Source: Oscillospiraceae bacterium
GTDB lineage: Bacteria > Bacillota > Clostridia > Oscillospirales > CAG-272
Assembly (NCBI GenBank): GCA_015063535.1
Contig: SVTY01000004.1
Span: 1-64,000 of the forward strand
Length of the DNA stretch: 64,000 bases
Reading direction: 5' to 3'
The notes below the pieces were generated by a model. That model was not told the origin of the DNA, did no database searches, and saw only the letters and a program-made list of their open reading frames with translations. Made by a program: the position numbers and the translations under genes. Positions within the stretch are counted from its first letter, which is position 1, and each line of letters begins with the position of its first letter. Of the stretch, positions 9,194 to 18,883 are shown piece by piece.

Positions 9194-9238
9194 TTCGGGA
9201 CGTAGAGGCCGCAGGTTCGAATCCTGTCACCTCGACCA
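9194..9238 (+). pseudogene. tRNA-Pro(CGG) 3' half remnant (possible att scar)
   Basis: From an anticodon loop TTCGGGA (anticodon CGG, proline) through a T-arm GCAGG-TTCGAAT-CCTGT to a 3' acceptor strand CACCTCGACCA with encoded CCA. The bases upstream do not form the 5' half: no CGAGGTG acceptor strand, no D-arm, and the anticodon stem does not pair. The break near the anticodon loop is where many tyrosine integrases recombine. The antisense translation of this stretch gives the familiar spurious GRGDRIRTCG peptide. Confidence 0.7.
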
Positions 9239-9253
9239 GCGGCAAGTTGCCGC
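9239..9253 (+). other. short perfect hairpin after the tRNA remnant
   Basis: GCGGCAA and TTGCCGC pair around a single base immediately after the encoded CCA. It is followed by GC-rich sequence to ~9330 without a gene in which I see no other feature. Confidence 0.4.
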
Positions 9254-9336
9254 CCCCAATCATCGGGGACGTGCGGCAGTAATCCTTGCCATATACCACG
9301 ACGGCGAAGTTCGGATTTTAACGGTTTCGTCCGACC

Positions 9337-9377
9337 AAAAACACACCGCAAAGCAATCACTTTGCGGTGTGTTTTTT
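9337..9377 (+). terminator. rho-independent terminator
   Basis: AAAACACACCGCAAAG pairs with CTTTGCGGTGTGTTTT around CAATCA and is followed by a T-run. Symmetric A/T flanks could make it bidirectional. Confidence 0.85.
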
Positions 9378-9501
9378 ATAAAGAGATTAAGAGCATGGAT
9401 GATGCTTTGAGCGTCAAACGTAAAGTTAAAAATTGAAAATCTGTATATTTTACAATAATATAATAAATATAAATCCAAGCATAAGAAGCAAGGAGAAAAG
9501 G

Positions 9502-9966
9502 ATGATACGACGGGCGGAAAGCAGGGATATTCCTGAAATCGGAAAATTATTGGAGCAGGTAAATCGGGTACACTATGAGGGACGTCCCGATATTTTTAAG
9601 CTCGGACGAAAGTATACCGATGAGGAGCTGGAGGAAATTTTAAAGGATGAGAGCCGTCCGATTCTGGTGTTCGCCGACGAGACGGATCGGGTCTGCGGCT
9701 ATGCGTTTTGTGTGTTTCAACGGCATATGAACAGTCATTTGATGACCGATATCCGTACACTGTACATTTACGATCTGTGTGTGGATGAGACGGTGCGGGG
9801 CAATCGGATCGGACGGACGCTGTATGAGGCGGTGGTCGCCTTCGCACGGGAGAGCGGCTGCTATAATCTGACCTTGAATGTTTGGTCCTGCAACGAGGGA
9901 GCACTTCGTTTTTATGAGGCGTGTGGGCTGGTGCCGCAAAAGATCGGGATGGAGCTGATCTTATAA
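9502..9966 (+). CDS. GNAT family N-acetyltransferase
   Basis: 154 aa; start placed at the ATG after AAGGAGAAAAGG, 23 codons inside the track ORF. It has the single-domain GNAT fold: MIRRAESRDIPEIGKLLEQ as beta1-alpha1, YIYDLCVDETVRGNRIGRTL with the acetyl-CoA pyrophosphate-binding motif A (RGNRIG), and NLTLNVWSCNEGALRFYEACG with the motif B N..A..FYE pattern. It should transfer an acetyl group to a small amine or protein N-terminus or lysine; the acceptor is not deducible. It is monocistronic as far as can be seen. Confidence 0.85.
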   Translation: MIRRAESRDIPEIGKLLEQVNRVHYEGRPDIFKLGRKYTDEELEEILKDESRPILVFADETDRVCGYAFCVFQRHMNSHLMTDIRTLYIYDLCVDETVRGNRIGRTLYEAVVAFARESGCYNLTLNVWSCNEGALRFYEACGLVPQKIGMELIL

Positions 9967-10074
9967 GGGGCTTTTACCGTTCTCTCCCTGTTTCTCTCTT
10001 TTCTTCCGGGTATAAGTCGGATTCGGTTGTAATACAATGGAATCAGATTCAGGAAGGAACGGAGGACGATAGAA

Positions 10075-10629
10075 ATGCGGGAGCGGGATACAAAAACAGG
10101 AAGATATTGTGTAGAGGGAACCGAGGTGCTGCGGTATCGGATTTCTTTTCCGAATTGGGAGGAGAAGGGGATGCCTGCCGATTTCTACCGAAGGATCGCA
10201 ACCGATACGCTGACCTTTTGTCAAGGTGCGTTGCGGGCGTATGCCGAAGGAGAGTATGAGAGATCGGAGGCAACCGACAAGCGTTTTCGGTTTCCCTCTT
10301 TTTTGTATACCTTGGTCGGGGAAGTGACGTATCGGGAGGAAGGGCTGCTTTCGATCCGTTTGGAGGCGATCCTGCGGCGGCGGGGAGAGGCGGCGCCGTG
10401 CGAGCGTCGTTGGGATGCGCATACATGGCAGCTTGGGAAGGAAGGGACGGTTTTGCTTCCGCCCGAACAGGCGGCACAGGCATTGGGCGGAATCTCGCTG
10501 ACGGCAAGACAGAGACGGCAGGCGGCAGGCGTGATCCGAGAGGCGGAGGCGATCGTTCTTTATACCGATCGGGAGCGGTTGGTTTTATCTGATGGGACAA
10601 AAATACCCGAGCCGAGAGGAAAAAAGTAG
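10075..10629 (+). CDS. DUF3298/RsiV-like domain protein, hypothetical
   Basis: 184 aa, very Arg/Glu-rich, no signal peptide or membrane segment. The body (ISFPNWEEKGMPADFYRRIAT, then FLYTLVGEVTYREEGLLSIRLE and AHTWQLGKEGTVLLP) recalls the pattern of DUF3298/RsiV C-terminal domains: paired beta strands, a TY/SI strand and a conserved tryptophan before a Gly. RsiV-type proteins are usually membrane anchored, which this one is not, so the assignment is tentative. RBS CGGAGG lies 7 bases before the ATG. It precedes the V-ATPase operon but has its own spacing and probably its own transcript. Confidence 0.45.
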   Translation: MRERDTKTGRYCVEGTEVLRYRISFPNWEEKGMPADFYRRIATDTLTFCQGALRAYAEGEYERSEATDKRFRFPSFLYTLVGEVTYREEGLLSIRLEAILRRRGEAAPCERRWDAHTWQLGKEGTVLLPPEQAAQALGGISLTARQRRQAAGVIREAEAIVLYTDRERLVLSDGTKIPEPRGKK

Positions 10630-10678
10630 AAAAGCTGTAAAAATATCCAACAAATCAGAAAAAAATCTCAAGTTAATC

Positions 10679-10707
10679 TTGTAAAATTAAAAAAAATATG
10701 ATATGAT
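10679..10707 (+). promoter_or_regulatory. putative promoter of the V-ATPase operon
   Basis: TTGTAA, 17 bases, TATGAT in an A-rich stretch, ~60 bases upstream of the first operon gene. A second possible -10 (TATAAG) overlaps. Confidence 0.5.
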
Positions 10708-10765
10708 ATAAGATATGGATACTATGCTTTTCAGAATCAATGGAGGGAAAGGGAGGCGATAACAG

Positions 10766-11086
10766 TTGTCCAAGGAAATTATTGAAAAAATTAAGGAAGC
10801 CGAAGCGGAGGCGAGACGGATCCGTGAGACTGCCGCAGAGCAGGCGAAGGAACGGGTACGCCATGCGGAGGAGGTTGGTGTTCTGCTCTGTAATCGGGTA
10901 GAGGAGGATGCGGTACGGGAAAATGCCGAAAAGCTCCGTTTGACCCGCAGCAAGGCGGAGGAGCTTCGCCTGCGGACTGAGCGGGAGGCTCGGGCGGAGG
11001 CGGAGAATATGATCGCCGCCACCGAGGTCTATATGGCGGATGCGGTCAGAATGATCATCGGAGGAATGATGGAACAATGTCAGTAA
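10766..11086 (+). CDS. ntpF: V-type ATP synthase peripheral stalk subunit (NtpF, G/H type)
   Basis: 106 aa, almost entirely one amphipathic helix rich in Glu, Ala and Arg (EIIEKIKEAEAEARRIRETA onward), as expected for the peripheral-stalk subunit that pairs with NtpE as a coiled coil and ties the catalytic head to NtpI. TTG start, chosen because GGGAGGCGA lies just upstream and no in-frame ATG precedes the helix. Its last 10 bases overlap the ntpI start, implying translational coupling. The operon order from here, F-I-K-E-C-G-A-B-D, equals that of the Enterococcus hirae ntp operon; ntpH and ntpJ are not present after ntpD. Confidence 0.8.
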   Translation: MSKEIIEKIKEAEAEARRIRETAAEQAKERVRHAEEVGVLLCNRVEEDAVRENAEKLRLTRSKAEELRLRTEREARAEAENMIAATEVYMADAVRMIIGGMMEQCQ

Positions 11087-13038
11087 GTACGATGAAAAAG
11101 CTGACGGTGTTTGCCCATCGGGAGGAAACGGACGAGCTGATCCGTCGATTGGTGCGCTTGCGGTGCGTGGATGTCAGAACCGCCGAGATCTCTGCGGAGC
11201 AGGGAATCGGACGGTATGACAGGGAAACGGCAGGTGTCGGGTCGGAGGATCGGGCGGCAGAGGTGGAGGCGGCAATGACCGTATTGAGTCGGTACGCCAC
11301 ACGTACTCGCAGTCTGGTTCGCCCCAAGGCAAAGGTCGATATGGACAACTTTTTATCCGACGGCTCTGCCGATCGGGCATGGCAGGTGGTCAAGCGCACC
11401 TTGGCGACCTCGGAACGGCAGAGTGCTCTTCGGAGCGAGATTGCCAAAATCGAGAGCCTGCGAGAAGCCGCTTTGCCGTACCGTGCCTTTGACGCACCGT
11501 TGGGAATGACCGAGACCGAACGCACCGATGTACTGTTGGGGGCGGTTCCCGCGGGAGTGGATATGGTAGCACTGGGCAAAGAGCTGTACGGTGCGGGTGC
11601 TGTGGCGGAGCTGTTATCCGAGAACGCTGCGGGTAGATATATTTCGGTCTTTTGCTGTAAATCGGATACCGAGGCGGTCAGCGGTGTGCTGTCCTCCTAC
11701 GGATTTGTTCGGGCAACCTTCCGTGGCGTGGAGCAAGGAGCAGGCACATATTTGCGCCGCTTGGAGACAAGCCTGTCCTCCATGCGGGAGGAGCAGGAAC
11801 GGCTGGAGCAGAGCTATGTGGCTTTGGCGGAGGAGCTGGAGTCGGTAGAGATCCTGTATGACGCAGTTCAGACCGAGCTTACGGAGAATGCCTGCAAGCA
11901 ACAGATGGCATCGACAGAGGCGACGGTCCTGCTGTCGGGCTGGGTGCCCGAGCGGGCGCAAAAGCGGGTGGAGGAGCTGTTGGCGAAGCATGTTTGCGCC
12001 TATGAGCTGACCGATCCCACCGAGGAGGATAACCCGCCCATTCTGCTTCAGAACAACGGCTTTGCCGCCAATTTTGAATGGGTGCTGGGTATGTATTCCT
12101 ATCCAAAGTACGGACGGTTTGACCCCACCTTTATCATGAGTATTTTTTACTTTATCATCTTCGGTATTATGTTTGCCGATGCGGGATACGGTCTTGTGCT
12201 GATCCTTGCTTGCTTCGGCGGTGTGAAGCTGTTGAAGCCGGGGCAGAGCATGGAACGGTTCTTGAAGATGTTTGGCTACTGCGGTATCTCGTGTGTGGTC
12301 TTCGGTGTGCTGTTCGGTGCATATTTCGGTGATCTGCCCTTGGCGATCATGCGGAATATGATGGGAATTCCCGAAGCGGAGCTTCCCAATCTTGCCCTTC
12401 TGGGCTCGTCGGCGGCAAATGTGGCGGTGCTGTTTGACCCGTTGCAGAATCCGATGGGCTTCCTTGTAGTTTCCTTGGGGATCGGAGCGATACACCTGAT
12501 CGCCGGTATGGCGGTGAAATTTTATATTCTCTGTCGGGACGGGCATCCCTTGGATGCGATCCTCGATATCGGCGCATACTGGCTGTTGTTTGCGGGAATC
12601 GTCATGATCTTCCTGCTTCCGACGGCTGGCGTTTGGGTTGCGGTTGCTGCTGTGGTATTGATCGTGCTGACTCACGGAAGATCGGAAAAAAATCCTGTGA
12701 TGAAGCTGTTAAAGGGCTTGTTGGGAATATATGATTTAATCAGTTATGTATCGGATTTGTTATCCTATTCCCGTATTTTAGCTTTGGGACTTGCTGCAGG
12801 AGTAATTGCTCAGGTGGTCAACATTCTCGGCACGATGGGAGGCGCATCAGTAGGCGGTTTTATTGGGCTGGTGATCGCATTTGTCGTTGGACATCTGTTG
12901 AATATCGCCATCAACGTACTGGGAACCTTTGTTCATACCTCTCGGCTGCAGTATATTGAGTTTTTTGGAAAATTTTATGAGGACGGCGGCATTCCCTTTG
13001 AGCCGGCGGTCCCGTCGGAAAAGTATACCGAGGAATAA
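11077..13038 (+). CDS. ntpI: V-type ATP synthase subunit I (NtpI)
   Basis: 653 aa, the a-subunit homologue that carries ions between the c-ring and the two membrane faces. Residues 1-~345 form the cytoplasmic arm with long coiled coils; from ~350 (PTFIMSIFYFIIFGIMFADAGYG) there are about seven membrane segments. The region around SYVSDLLSYSRILALGLAAGVIA holds the family's essential Arg (in SYSRILALGLA) that releases ions from the ring. Near the C-terminus, GTFVHTSRLQYIEFFGKFY is the usual family signature. Full length. Overlaps ntpF by 10 bases and precedes ntpK by 69 bases. Confidence 0.93.
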   Translation: MSVSTMKKLTVFAHREETDELIRRLVRLRCVDVRTAEISAEQGIGRYDRETAGVGSEDRAAEVEAAMTVLSRYATRTRSLVRPKAKVDMDNFLSDGSADRAWQVVKRTLATSERQSALRSEIAKIESLREAALPYRAFDAPLGMTETERTDVLLGAVPAGVDMVALGKELYGAGAVAELLSENAAGRYISVFCCKSDTEAVSGVLSSYGFVRATFRGVEQGAGTYLRRLETSLSSMREEQERLEQSYVALAEELESVEILYDAVQTELTENACKQQMASTEATVLLSGWVPERAQKRVEELLAKHVCAYELTDPTEEDNPPILLQNNGFAANFEWVLGMYSYPKYGRFDPTFIMSIFYFIIFGIMFADAGYGLVLILACFGGVKLLKPGQSMERFLKMFGYCGISCVVFGVLFGAYFGDLPLAIMRNMMGIPEAELPNLALLGSSAANVAVLFDPLQNPMGFLVVSLGIGAIHLIAGMAVKFYILCRDGHPLDAILDIGAYWLLFAGIVMIFLLPTAGVWVAVAAVVLIVLTHGRSEKNPVMKLLKGLLGIYDLISYVSDLLSYSRILALGLAAGVIAQVVNILGTMGGASVGGFIGLVIAFVVGHLLNIAINVLGTFVHTSRLQYIEFFGKFYEDGGIPFEPAVPSEKYTEE

Positions 13039-13077
13039 ACAACAAATCGAATCACTTTATGTATAATATAATTTTAA

Positions 13078-13608
<531 letters not shown>

Positions 13609-13669
13609 GCGGACGTGAGAATTTACTATAATGAACAAAATGCCGCAGCTGCGGCAAAGGAGGACCCCT

Positions 13670-14344
13670 ATGACCGGGTTGAGTAAGATTACGGATAAGA
13701 TCCTTGCCGATGCTCGGGCGGATGCCGCTGAGCTGTTGGCGCAGGCAGAGAAAAAAAGCTCGGAGCTGGCGGGAGAGTATGCCCGTCAGGCGCAGAGCCG
13801 ACGGGAGCAGATCGACGAGAGTACCAAGCGGGAGGCGGCAGAGATCGTTGCCCGTGCCAAATCGGGAGAAGCCGCTATCCGTCGGAATGTGATCCTGGAG
13901 GCAAAAAGCGCACAGATCGACCGAGCCTTTGATCTGGCAAAAAAGGAGCTGTTGGGACTTTCCGAGGAGCGGTATGCCGAGTTATTGCTTCGGTTGCTGG
14001 TCGCCGCTTGCCGCCGTCAGGCAGAGGATGAGCGTTTGAGCCGTGAGCTGTACGGCGAGGAGGATGCGCCGATTGCCGACTGCTATGAGGTGTTGCTGAA
14101 TGAGCGGGACGGGGAGCGTTTTGGAGAGACGTTGATCGCTTCTGTGCGGGAGCAATCGGAGCTGTCTGCCAAGACGGTAGTCTTGTCCTCTCAGCGGGCA
14201 CGTATTGACGGAGGCTTGATCCTTCGATGCGGCAATACGGAGATCAATTGCTCCGTGCAAGCTCTGATCGAGCAGATCCGTCCGACCTTGGAAGGAAAGG
14301 TCAGCCGTAAGCTGTTTCCCGAAAAGAAAGGGAGCGGCGTATGA
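13670..14344 (+). CDS. ntpE: V-type ATP synthase subunit E (NtpE)
   Basis: 224 aa; start moved to the ATG after AAAGGAGG, 13 codons into the track ORF. The N-terminal ~100 residues are a long charged helix (KITDKILADARADAAELLAQ) that forms the peripheral-stalk coiled coil with NtpF. The C-terminal ~100 residues form the globular head domain that contacts NtpA/NtpB, ending in the strand pattern RARIDGGLILRCGNTEINCS. It overlaps ntpC by 4 bases (ATGA), so translation is probably coupled. Confidence 0.88.
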   Translation: MTGLSKITDKILADARADAAELLAQAEKKSSELAGEYARQAQSRREQIDESTKREAAEIVARAKSGEAAIRRNVILEAKSAQIDRAFDLAKKELLGLSEERYAELLLRLLVAACRRQAEDERLSRELYGEEDAPIADCYEVLLNERDGERFGETLIASVREQSELSAKTVVLSSQRARIDGGLILRCGNTEINCSVQALIEQIRPTLEGKVSRKLFPEKKGSGV

Positions 14345-15357
14345 GCGGGAAATATAAGGAGACGGACTATTTATATGCTTCCGCCAGAATCCGTGCCTTG
14401 GAGGCGGGCTTGCTGAGCGAAGAAGCTCTTGGGCGTATGGCAGAGGCGAGAAGCTCGGAGGAGATCCTTGCCACCTTGCCCGACTGGGGCTTTACGGTCT
14501 GCCGTGAAGGGGCAGACGGAACAGGGGCTGTGGATCGGGAGGCGACCTTGGTCAGTCTGTTGATCGACGGATATCGGGACATAGAGAGCATGACCGAAGA
14601 AAATGCCGTCCGCTTTTTGCGGTTTCCTTATGACGGCAACAATATCAAAACTCTCATCAAATGCTTTTCCAGAGGACTTTCTTCCGAGGGCATGCTGTTT
14701 GACGGCTTGGGGACATTGAGCGCCGAAGAGGCACGGCTTGCCTTTGAGCAGAAGGAGTATGACTCTTTTCCGTCTCATATGGCGAAGGCGATCCCGGAGG
14801 CGGAGCAGGTTTTTGCCGAGACGGGAAATCCTCAGAAGGTGGATCTGATCATAGACGGTGCCTGCTATGCTGACATGCGAGAGGCGGCGCAGGCGTTGGG
14901 CTCGTCCTTGGCGATCCGTTGGATCGAGACAAGGATCGACCTTACCAATCTGATGATCTGCGTGCGTCTGATGCGTATGGGAAAAAGCCCGTCCAATGCC
15001 GCCCTTTTGAGAGAGGCACTCCTGAAGGGAGGCTCTTTGGGAGTAGATTGGTTTGAGGAGGCGTTTTCTGAGGAAGAGGTGCGGCTGGGAGAGCGCTTGG
15101 CGCTTACCCGATATGCCTCGTTGGCTTCCTTGCTGGAGAGCCAAGCTTCTCTCGGTGCCTTGGAAAAGCAGACGGAGGATCTTTGCATGGAGGTGGCGCA
15201 GGCGGCAAAATGGGTGCCCTTCGGAATCGAGGTTCCCATCGGCTATGCGTTGGCGTTGGAAACGGCAGTGAAAAATCTTCGGATCCTGCTTGCCGGTAAG
15301 GATGCGGGCTTTTCGCCCGAGGTGATTCGGGAAAGGTTGAGGAAGAGCTATGTATAA
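14341..15357 (+). CDS. ntpC: V-type ATP synthase subunit C (NtpC, AC39 type)
   Basis: 338 aa, mostly helical, of the archaeal C / eukaryotic d family. This funnel-shaped subunit caps the K ring and links it to the central shaft (NtpD-NtpG). Recognisable stretches are DYLYASARIRALEAGLLSEE at the start, FLRFPYDGNNIKTLIK, and the C-terminal block IGYALALETAVKNLRILLAG. Normal length. Overlaps ntpE by 4 bases and ntpG by 8, as in a tightly coupled operon. Confidence 0.88.
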   Translation: MSGKYKETDYLYASARIRALEAGLLSEEALGRMAEARSSEEILATLPDWGFTVCREGADGTGAVDREATLVSLLIDGYRDIESMTEENAVRFLRFPYDGNNIKTLIKCFSRGLSSEGMLFDGLGTLSAEEARLAFEQKEYDSFPSHMAKAIPEAEQVFAETGNPQKVDLIIDGACYADMREAAQALGSSLAIRWIETRIDLTNLMICVRLMRMGKSPSNAALLREALLKGGSLGVDWFEEAFSEEEVRLGERLALTRYASLASLLESQASLGALEKQTEDLCMEVAQAAKWVPFGIEVPIGYALALETAVKNLRILLAGKDAGFSPEVIRERLRKSYV

Positions 15358-15673
15358 GATCGGAATCATCGGAGAGCGAGACAGTGTGCTCGGCTTCATG
15401 GCACTGGGATTTTCGGTGCATGAGGCACAGAATGCGGAGGAGGCACTAATCGTTTTGCGCACCCTCGTCAAGAGCGGGGAATATGCGGTGATCTTTTTAG
15501 TGGAGCATTTTGCTTTGTCTCTTTCGGAGGAGCTTGCCGCTTACAAGGACATGCCGCTTCCTGCCATTACTGTGATCCCCGGTCATTCGGGTACCACGGG
15601 CTATGGAATGGCAAGCATCAAAAATGCAGTGGAACGCGCCGTTGGCGCAGATATCCTATTTAAGGAGGATTGA
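15350..15673 (+). CDS. ntpG: V-type ATP synthase subunit F (NtpG)
   Basis: 107 aa, alpha/beta Rossmann-like small subunit of the central shaft (called F in most databases, NtpG in E. hirae). It begins [20 protein letters not shown], the standard family opening, and contains [16 protein letters not shown] before a C-terminal helix ([16 protein letters not shown]) that would lie along NtpD. Overlaps ntpC by 8 bases; its stop lies inside the ribosome binding region of ntpA. Confidence 0.9.
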   Translation: MYKIGIIGERDSVLGFMALGFSVHEAQNAEEALIVLRTLVKSGEYAVIFLVEHFALSLSEELAAYKDMPLPAITVIPGHSGTTGYGMASIKNAVERAVGADILFKED

Positions 15674-15681
15674 AAACTACG

Positions 15682-17451
15682 ATGGTAGAAGGAAAAATTC
15701 TGAAGGTTTCCGGCCCCCTCGTCATTGCCGAGGGCATGCGGGAAGCCAATATGTTTGACGTGGTACGGGTGGGCGAGAAAAAGCTCATCGGCGAGATCAT
15801 CGAGATCCACGGAGACAAAGCATCTATTCAGGTCTATGAGGAAACGGCGGGAATCGGACGGGGAGATGCGGTGGTATCCACCGGCGCCCCCTTGTCTGTG
15901 GAGCTGGGTCCCGGGCTGATCACCAATATTTATGACGGTATTCAGCGCCCCTTGGAGGTCATGCGGGAAAAATACGGCTCCAATATCATCAAGGGGATCG
16001 ACGAGCCTGCGTTGGATCGCACCAAAAAGTGGCATTTTACCCCTATGCTGCGCTTTGGCGACCGTGTTCAGAGCGGGGATATTTACGGAACCGTGCAGGA
16101 GTCCGAGGTGTTGGTGCATAAGGTGATGGTCCCCCCCGGAAAGTCGGGTATGATCGTGGAGCTGAACGAGGGTGACTTCCGTGTGACCGAACGCATCGGT
16201 AAGCTCAAGCTGGAGGACGGAACCATTGAGGAGATCACGCTGATGCAGAAGTGGCCTGTCCGTGTGGCACGTCCCTATGCTGAAAAGCTTCCGCCTGTTG
16301 AACCGATGATCTCGGGTCAGCGTGTCATTGATGCGCTCTTTCCCATTGCCAAGGGCGGAACGGCATGCGTGCCCGGCCCGTTCGGTTCGGGTAAGACCGT
16401 GGTTCAGCATCAGCTGGCAAAATGGAGCGACGTGGATCTGGTGGTCTACATTGGATGCGGCGAGCGGGGAAATGAGATGACCGACGTGCTTCGGGAATTT
16501 CCTGAGTTGATCGACCCCCGCACGGGCAAGTCTTTGATGATGCGTACTGTTTTGATCGCCAACACCTCCGATATGCCCGTGGCGGCACGGGAGGCGTCGA
16601 TCTATACAGGCATCACGATTGCCGAATATTATCGGGATATGGGATACTCCGTGGCGGTCATTGCCGATTCTACCTCCCGTTGGGCAGAGGCCTTGCGGGA
16701 AATGTCGGGACGCTTGGAGGAAATGCCCGGTGAGGAGGGCTATCCCGCCTATTTGACCAGCCGCTTGGCGCAATTCTATGAGCGGGCGGGTAAGGTCGTA
16801 TGTCTCGGCGGAGAAGGACGGCAGGGCGCTCTGTCCGCTATCGGTGCCGTATCGCCTCAGGGCGGTGATATTTCCGAGCCGGTAACGCAGGCGACGCTGC
16901 GGATCGTCAAGGTCTTTTGGGGCTTGGATGCTTCCTTGGCATACCGCCGTCATTTCCCAGCTATCAACTGGCTGAACTCGTATTCCCTGTATCGGGACCG
17001 TCTGTCGGGATGGTTTTCCGAGCATGTTTCGAAGTCGTGGATGGACAATACCTCCCGCTTGCTGAAGATCTTGCAGGTCGAGAGCGATCTGCAGGAGATC
17101 GTGAAGCTGGTGGGTATGGATGCGTTGTCTGCCGATGACCGTCTGACACTGGAATTGGCGCAGTCCATCCGAGAGGATTTCCTTCAGCAGAATGCCTTTG
17201 AGGGCGATGACAGCTATACCGAGCTTGACAAGCAGGATGCGCTGATCTCGCTGATCTTCTCCTTTGGCGATAAGGCGGCTCGTGCCATTGAGGCGGGTGC
17301 CGATATCCAAAAGCTGTCCGAGCTTCCCGTCAGAGAAAAGATCGGACGGGCAAAGTCGGTGCCCTATGCCGAGTACAAGACGGCATATGCGGCGATCGAT
17401 CGGGAGATCACCGAGCAGATCGATGGCTTGCTTGCCGCTGTGGCTGACTGA
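15682..17451 (+). CDS. ntpA: V-type ATP synthase catalytic subunit A (NtpA)
   Basis: 589 aa. Start set at ATG 15682; the track's TTG 15670 is only one base after the AAGGAGG. N-terminal beta-barrel ([16 protein letters not shown]), then the bulge domain unique to A subunits, then the P-loop GPFGSGKT at ~231-238, the Walker B region around [12 protein letters not shown], the catalytic Glu following the Gly-Glu-Arg element, and [21 protein letters not shown]. This subunit hydrolyses or makes ATP in the A3B3 head. Full length, no anomalies. Confidence 0.95.
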   Translation: MVEGKILKVSGPLVIAEGMREANMFDVVRVGEKKLIGEIIEIHGDKASIQVYEETAGIGRGDAVVSTGAPLSVELGPGLITNIYDGIQRPLEVMREKYGSNIIKGIDEPALDRTKKWHFTPMLRFGDRVQSGDIYGTVQESEVLVHKVMVPPGKSGMIVELNEGDFRVTERIGKLKLEDGTIEEITLMQKWPVRVARPYAEKLPPVEPMISGQRVIDALFPIAKGGTACVPGPFGSGKTVVQHQLAKWSDVDLVVYIGCGERGNEMTDVLREFPELIDPRTGKSLMMRTVLIANTSDMPVAAREASIYTGITIAEYYRDMGYSVAVIADSTSRWAEALREMSGRLEEMPGEEGYPAYLTSRLAQFYERAGKVVCLGGEGRQGALSAIGAVSPQGGDISEPVTQATLRIVKVFWGLDASLAYRRHFPAINWLNSYSLYRDRLSGWFSEHVSKSWMDNTSRLLKILQVESDLQEIVKLVGMDALSADDRLTLELAQSIREDFLQQNAFEGDDSYTELDKQDALISLIFSFGDKAARAIEAGADIQKLSELPVREKIGRAKSVPYAEYKTAYAAIDREITEQIDGLLAAVAD

Positions 17452-17477
17452 ATCGGGAAAAGGAAGGATAGATCGTT

Positions 17478-18851
17478 ATGATTAGAGAATACAGAACAAT
17501 CGAAGAGGTCGCAGGCCCCTTGATGCTGGTGAAGCAGGTCGAGGGGGTCAAGTACGATGAGCTGGGCGAGATCGAGCTGCCCAACGGCGATGTTCGCCGT
17601 TGCCGTGTGTTGGAGGTCAACGGACGGAATGTGTTGGTTCAGCTGTTCGAGTCCAGTGCGGGCTTGAATCTGGCGCAGAGCAAGGTTCGCTTTTCGGGAC
17701 ATGGCGTGGAGCTTCCCGTATCTCCCAATATGCTGGGACGGGTGTTCAGCGGTATGGGGGAGCCGATTGACGGCGGTGCACGGTTGATCCCCGAGAAAAG
17801 CCTGGATATCAACGGAACGCCCATCAATCCCGCCGCACGGTATTATCCGTCGGAATTTATTCAGACGGGAGTTTCGACCATTGACGGCTTGAATACCTTG
17901 GTCAGAGGACAGAAGCTGCCGATCTTTTCGGGATCGGGTCTGCCTCATGCCAATCTGGCGGCGCAGATCGCAAGACAGGCAAAGGTGCGGAATTCGGATT
18001 CCAAATTTGCCGTGGTCTTTGCGGCAGTGGGAATCACCTTTGAGGAGGCAGATTTCTTTATTTCCGACTTTAAAAAGACGGGTGCCATCGACCGTACGGT
18101 GTTGTTTATCAATCTGGCATCCGACCCTGCCATCGAGCGTATCTCTACGCCCCGTATGGCGTTGACCGCCGCCGAATATCTGGCGTTTGAGTGCGACATG
18201 CACGTGCTGGTCATTATGACCGATATCACCAACTACGCAGAGGCGCTCCGTGAGGTTTCCGCCGCACGGAAGGAGGTTCCGGGTCGCCGAGGCTACCCAG
18301 GATATCTGTATACCGACCTTGCTACCATGTATGAGCGGGCGGGACGGAAGATGGGCTCGGAGGGATCCATTACGATGATCCCGATCCTGACGATGCCTGA
18401 GGATGACAAGACCCACCCCATTCCCGACCTGACGGGATATATCACCGAGGGGCAGATCATTCTGTCTCGTGAAATGTACCGCAAGGGCTATATGCCCCCT
18501 GTTGACGTGCTGCCGTCTCTGTCCCGTCTGAAGGATAAGGGAATCGGAGAGGGAAAGACGAGAGAGGATCATGCGGGTACGATGAACCAGCTGTTTTCGT
18601 CCTACGCCAGAGGCAAGGAGGCAAAGGAGCTGATGGTGGTGCTGGGCGAGGCTGCCCTGACCCCTATGGATCGGCTGTATGCCAAATTTGCCGATGCCTT
18701 TGAGGAGCGGTATATCAACCAGGGCTTCTATGAGAATCGATCCATTGAGGAGACGTTGGATCTTGGGTGGGAGCTGCTTTCAATCCTGCCGAAGAGCGAA
18801 ATGAAGCGGATCAAGCCCGAGCTGGTGGAAAAATACTGGCGTACTCAATAA
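17478..18851 (+). CDS. ntpB: V-type ATP synthase regulatory subunit B (NtpB)
   Basis: 457 aa, non-catalytic partner of NtpA in the hexameric head. Signature stretches are [54 protein letters not shown] (in place of a functional P-loop, as normal in B subunits) and [20 protein letters not shown]. Full length. The ATG follows AAGGAAGGATAGATCGTT and lies 26 bases after ntpA. Confidence 0.95.
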   Translation: MIREYRTIEEVAGPLMLVKQVEGVKYDELGEIELPNGDVRRCRVLEVNGRNVLVQLFESSAGLNLAQSKVRFSGHGVELPVSPNMLGRVFSGMGEPIDGGARLIPEKSLDINGTPINPAARYYPSEFIQTGVSTIDGLNTLVRGQKLPIFSGSGLPHANLAAQIARQAKVRNSDSKFAVVFAAVGITFEEADFFISDFKKTGAIDRTVLFINLASDPAIERISTPRMALTAAEYLAFECDMHVLVIMTDITNYAEALREVSAARKEVPGRRGYPGYLYTDLATMYERAGRKMGSEGSITMIPILTMPEDDKTHPIPDLTGYITEGQIILSREMYRKGYMPPVDVLPSLSRLKDKGIGEGKTREDHAGTMNQLFSSYARGKEAKELMVVLGEAALTPMDRLYAKFADAFEERYINQGFYENRSIEETLDLGWELLSILPKSEMKRIKPELVEKYWRTQ

Positions 18852-18883
18852 GAGCGTGAGGCTCGGAGAAAGGAACTACAAGC

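Noticed and set aside
9079-9360. 93-aa minus-strand ORF with GRGDRIRTCG
   Set aside because: Well-known artefact of translating a tRNA 3' end in reverse.
11614-12675. 353-codon minus-strand ORF
   Set aside because: Antisense to ntpI, with shadow-like composition.
15601-17310. 569-codon minus-strand ORF
   Set aside because: It lies wholly antisense to ntpA; low-complexity His/Gln/Arg-rich translation typical of shadow frames in GC-rich coding DNA.
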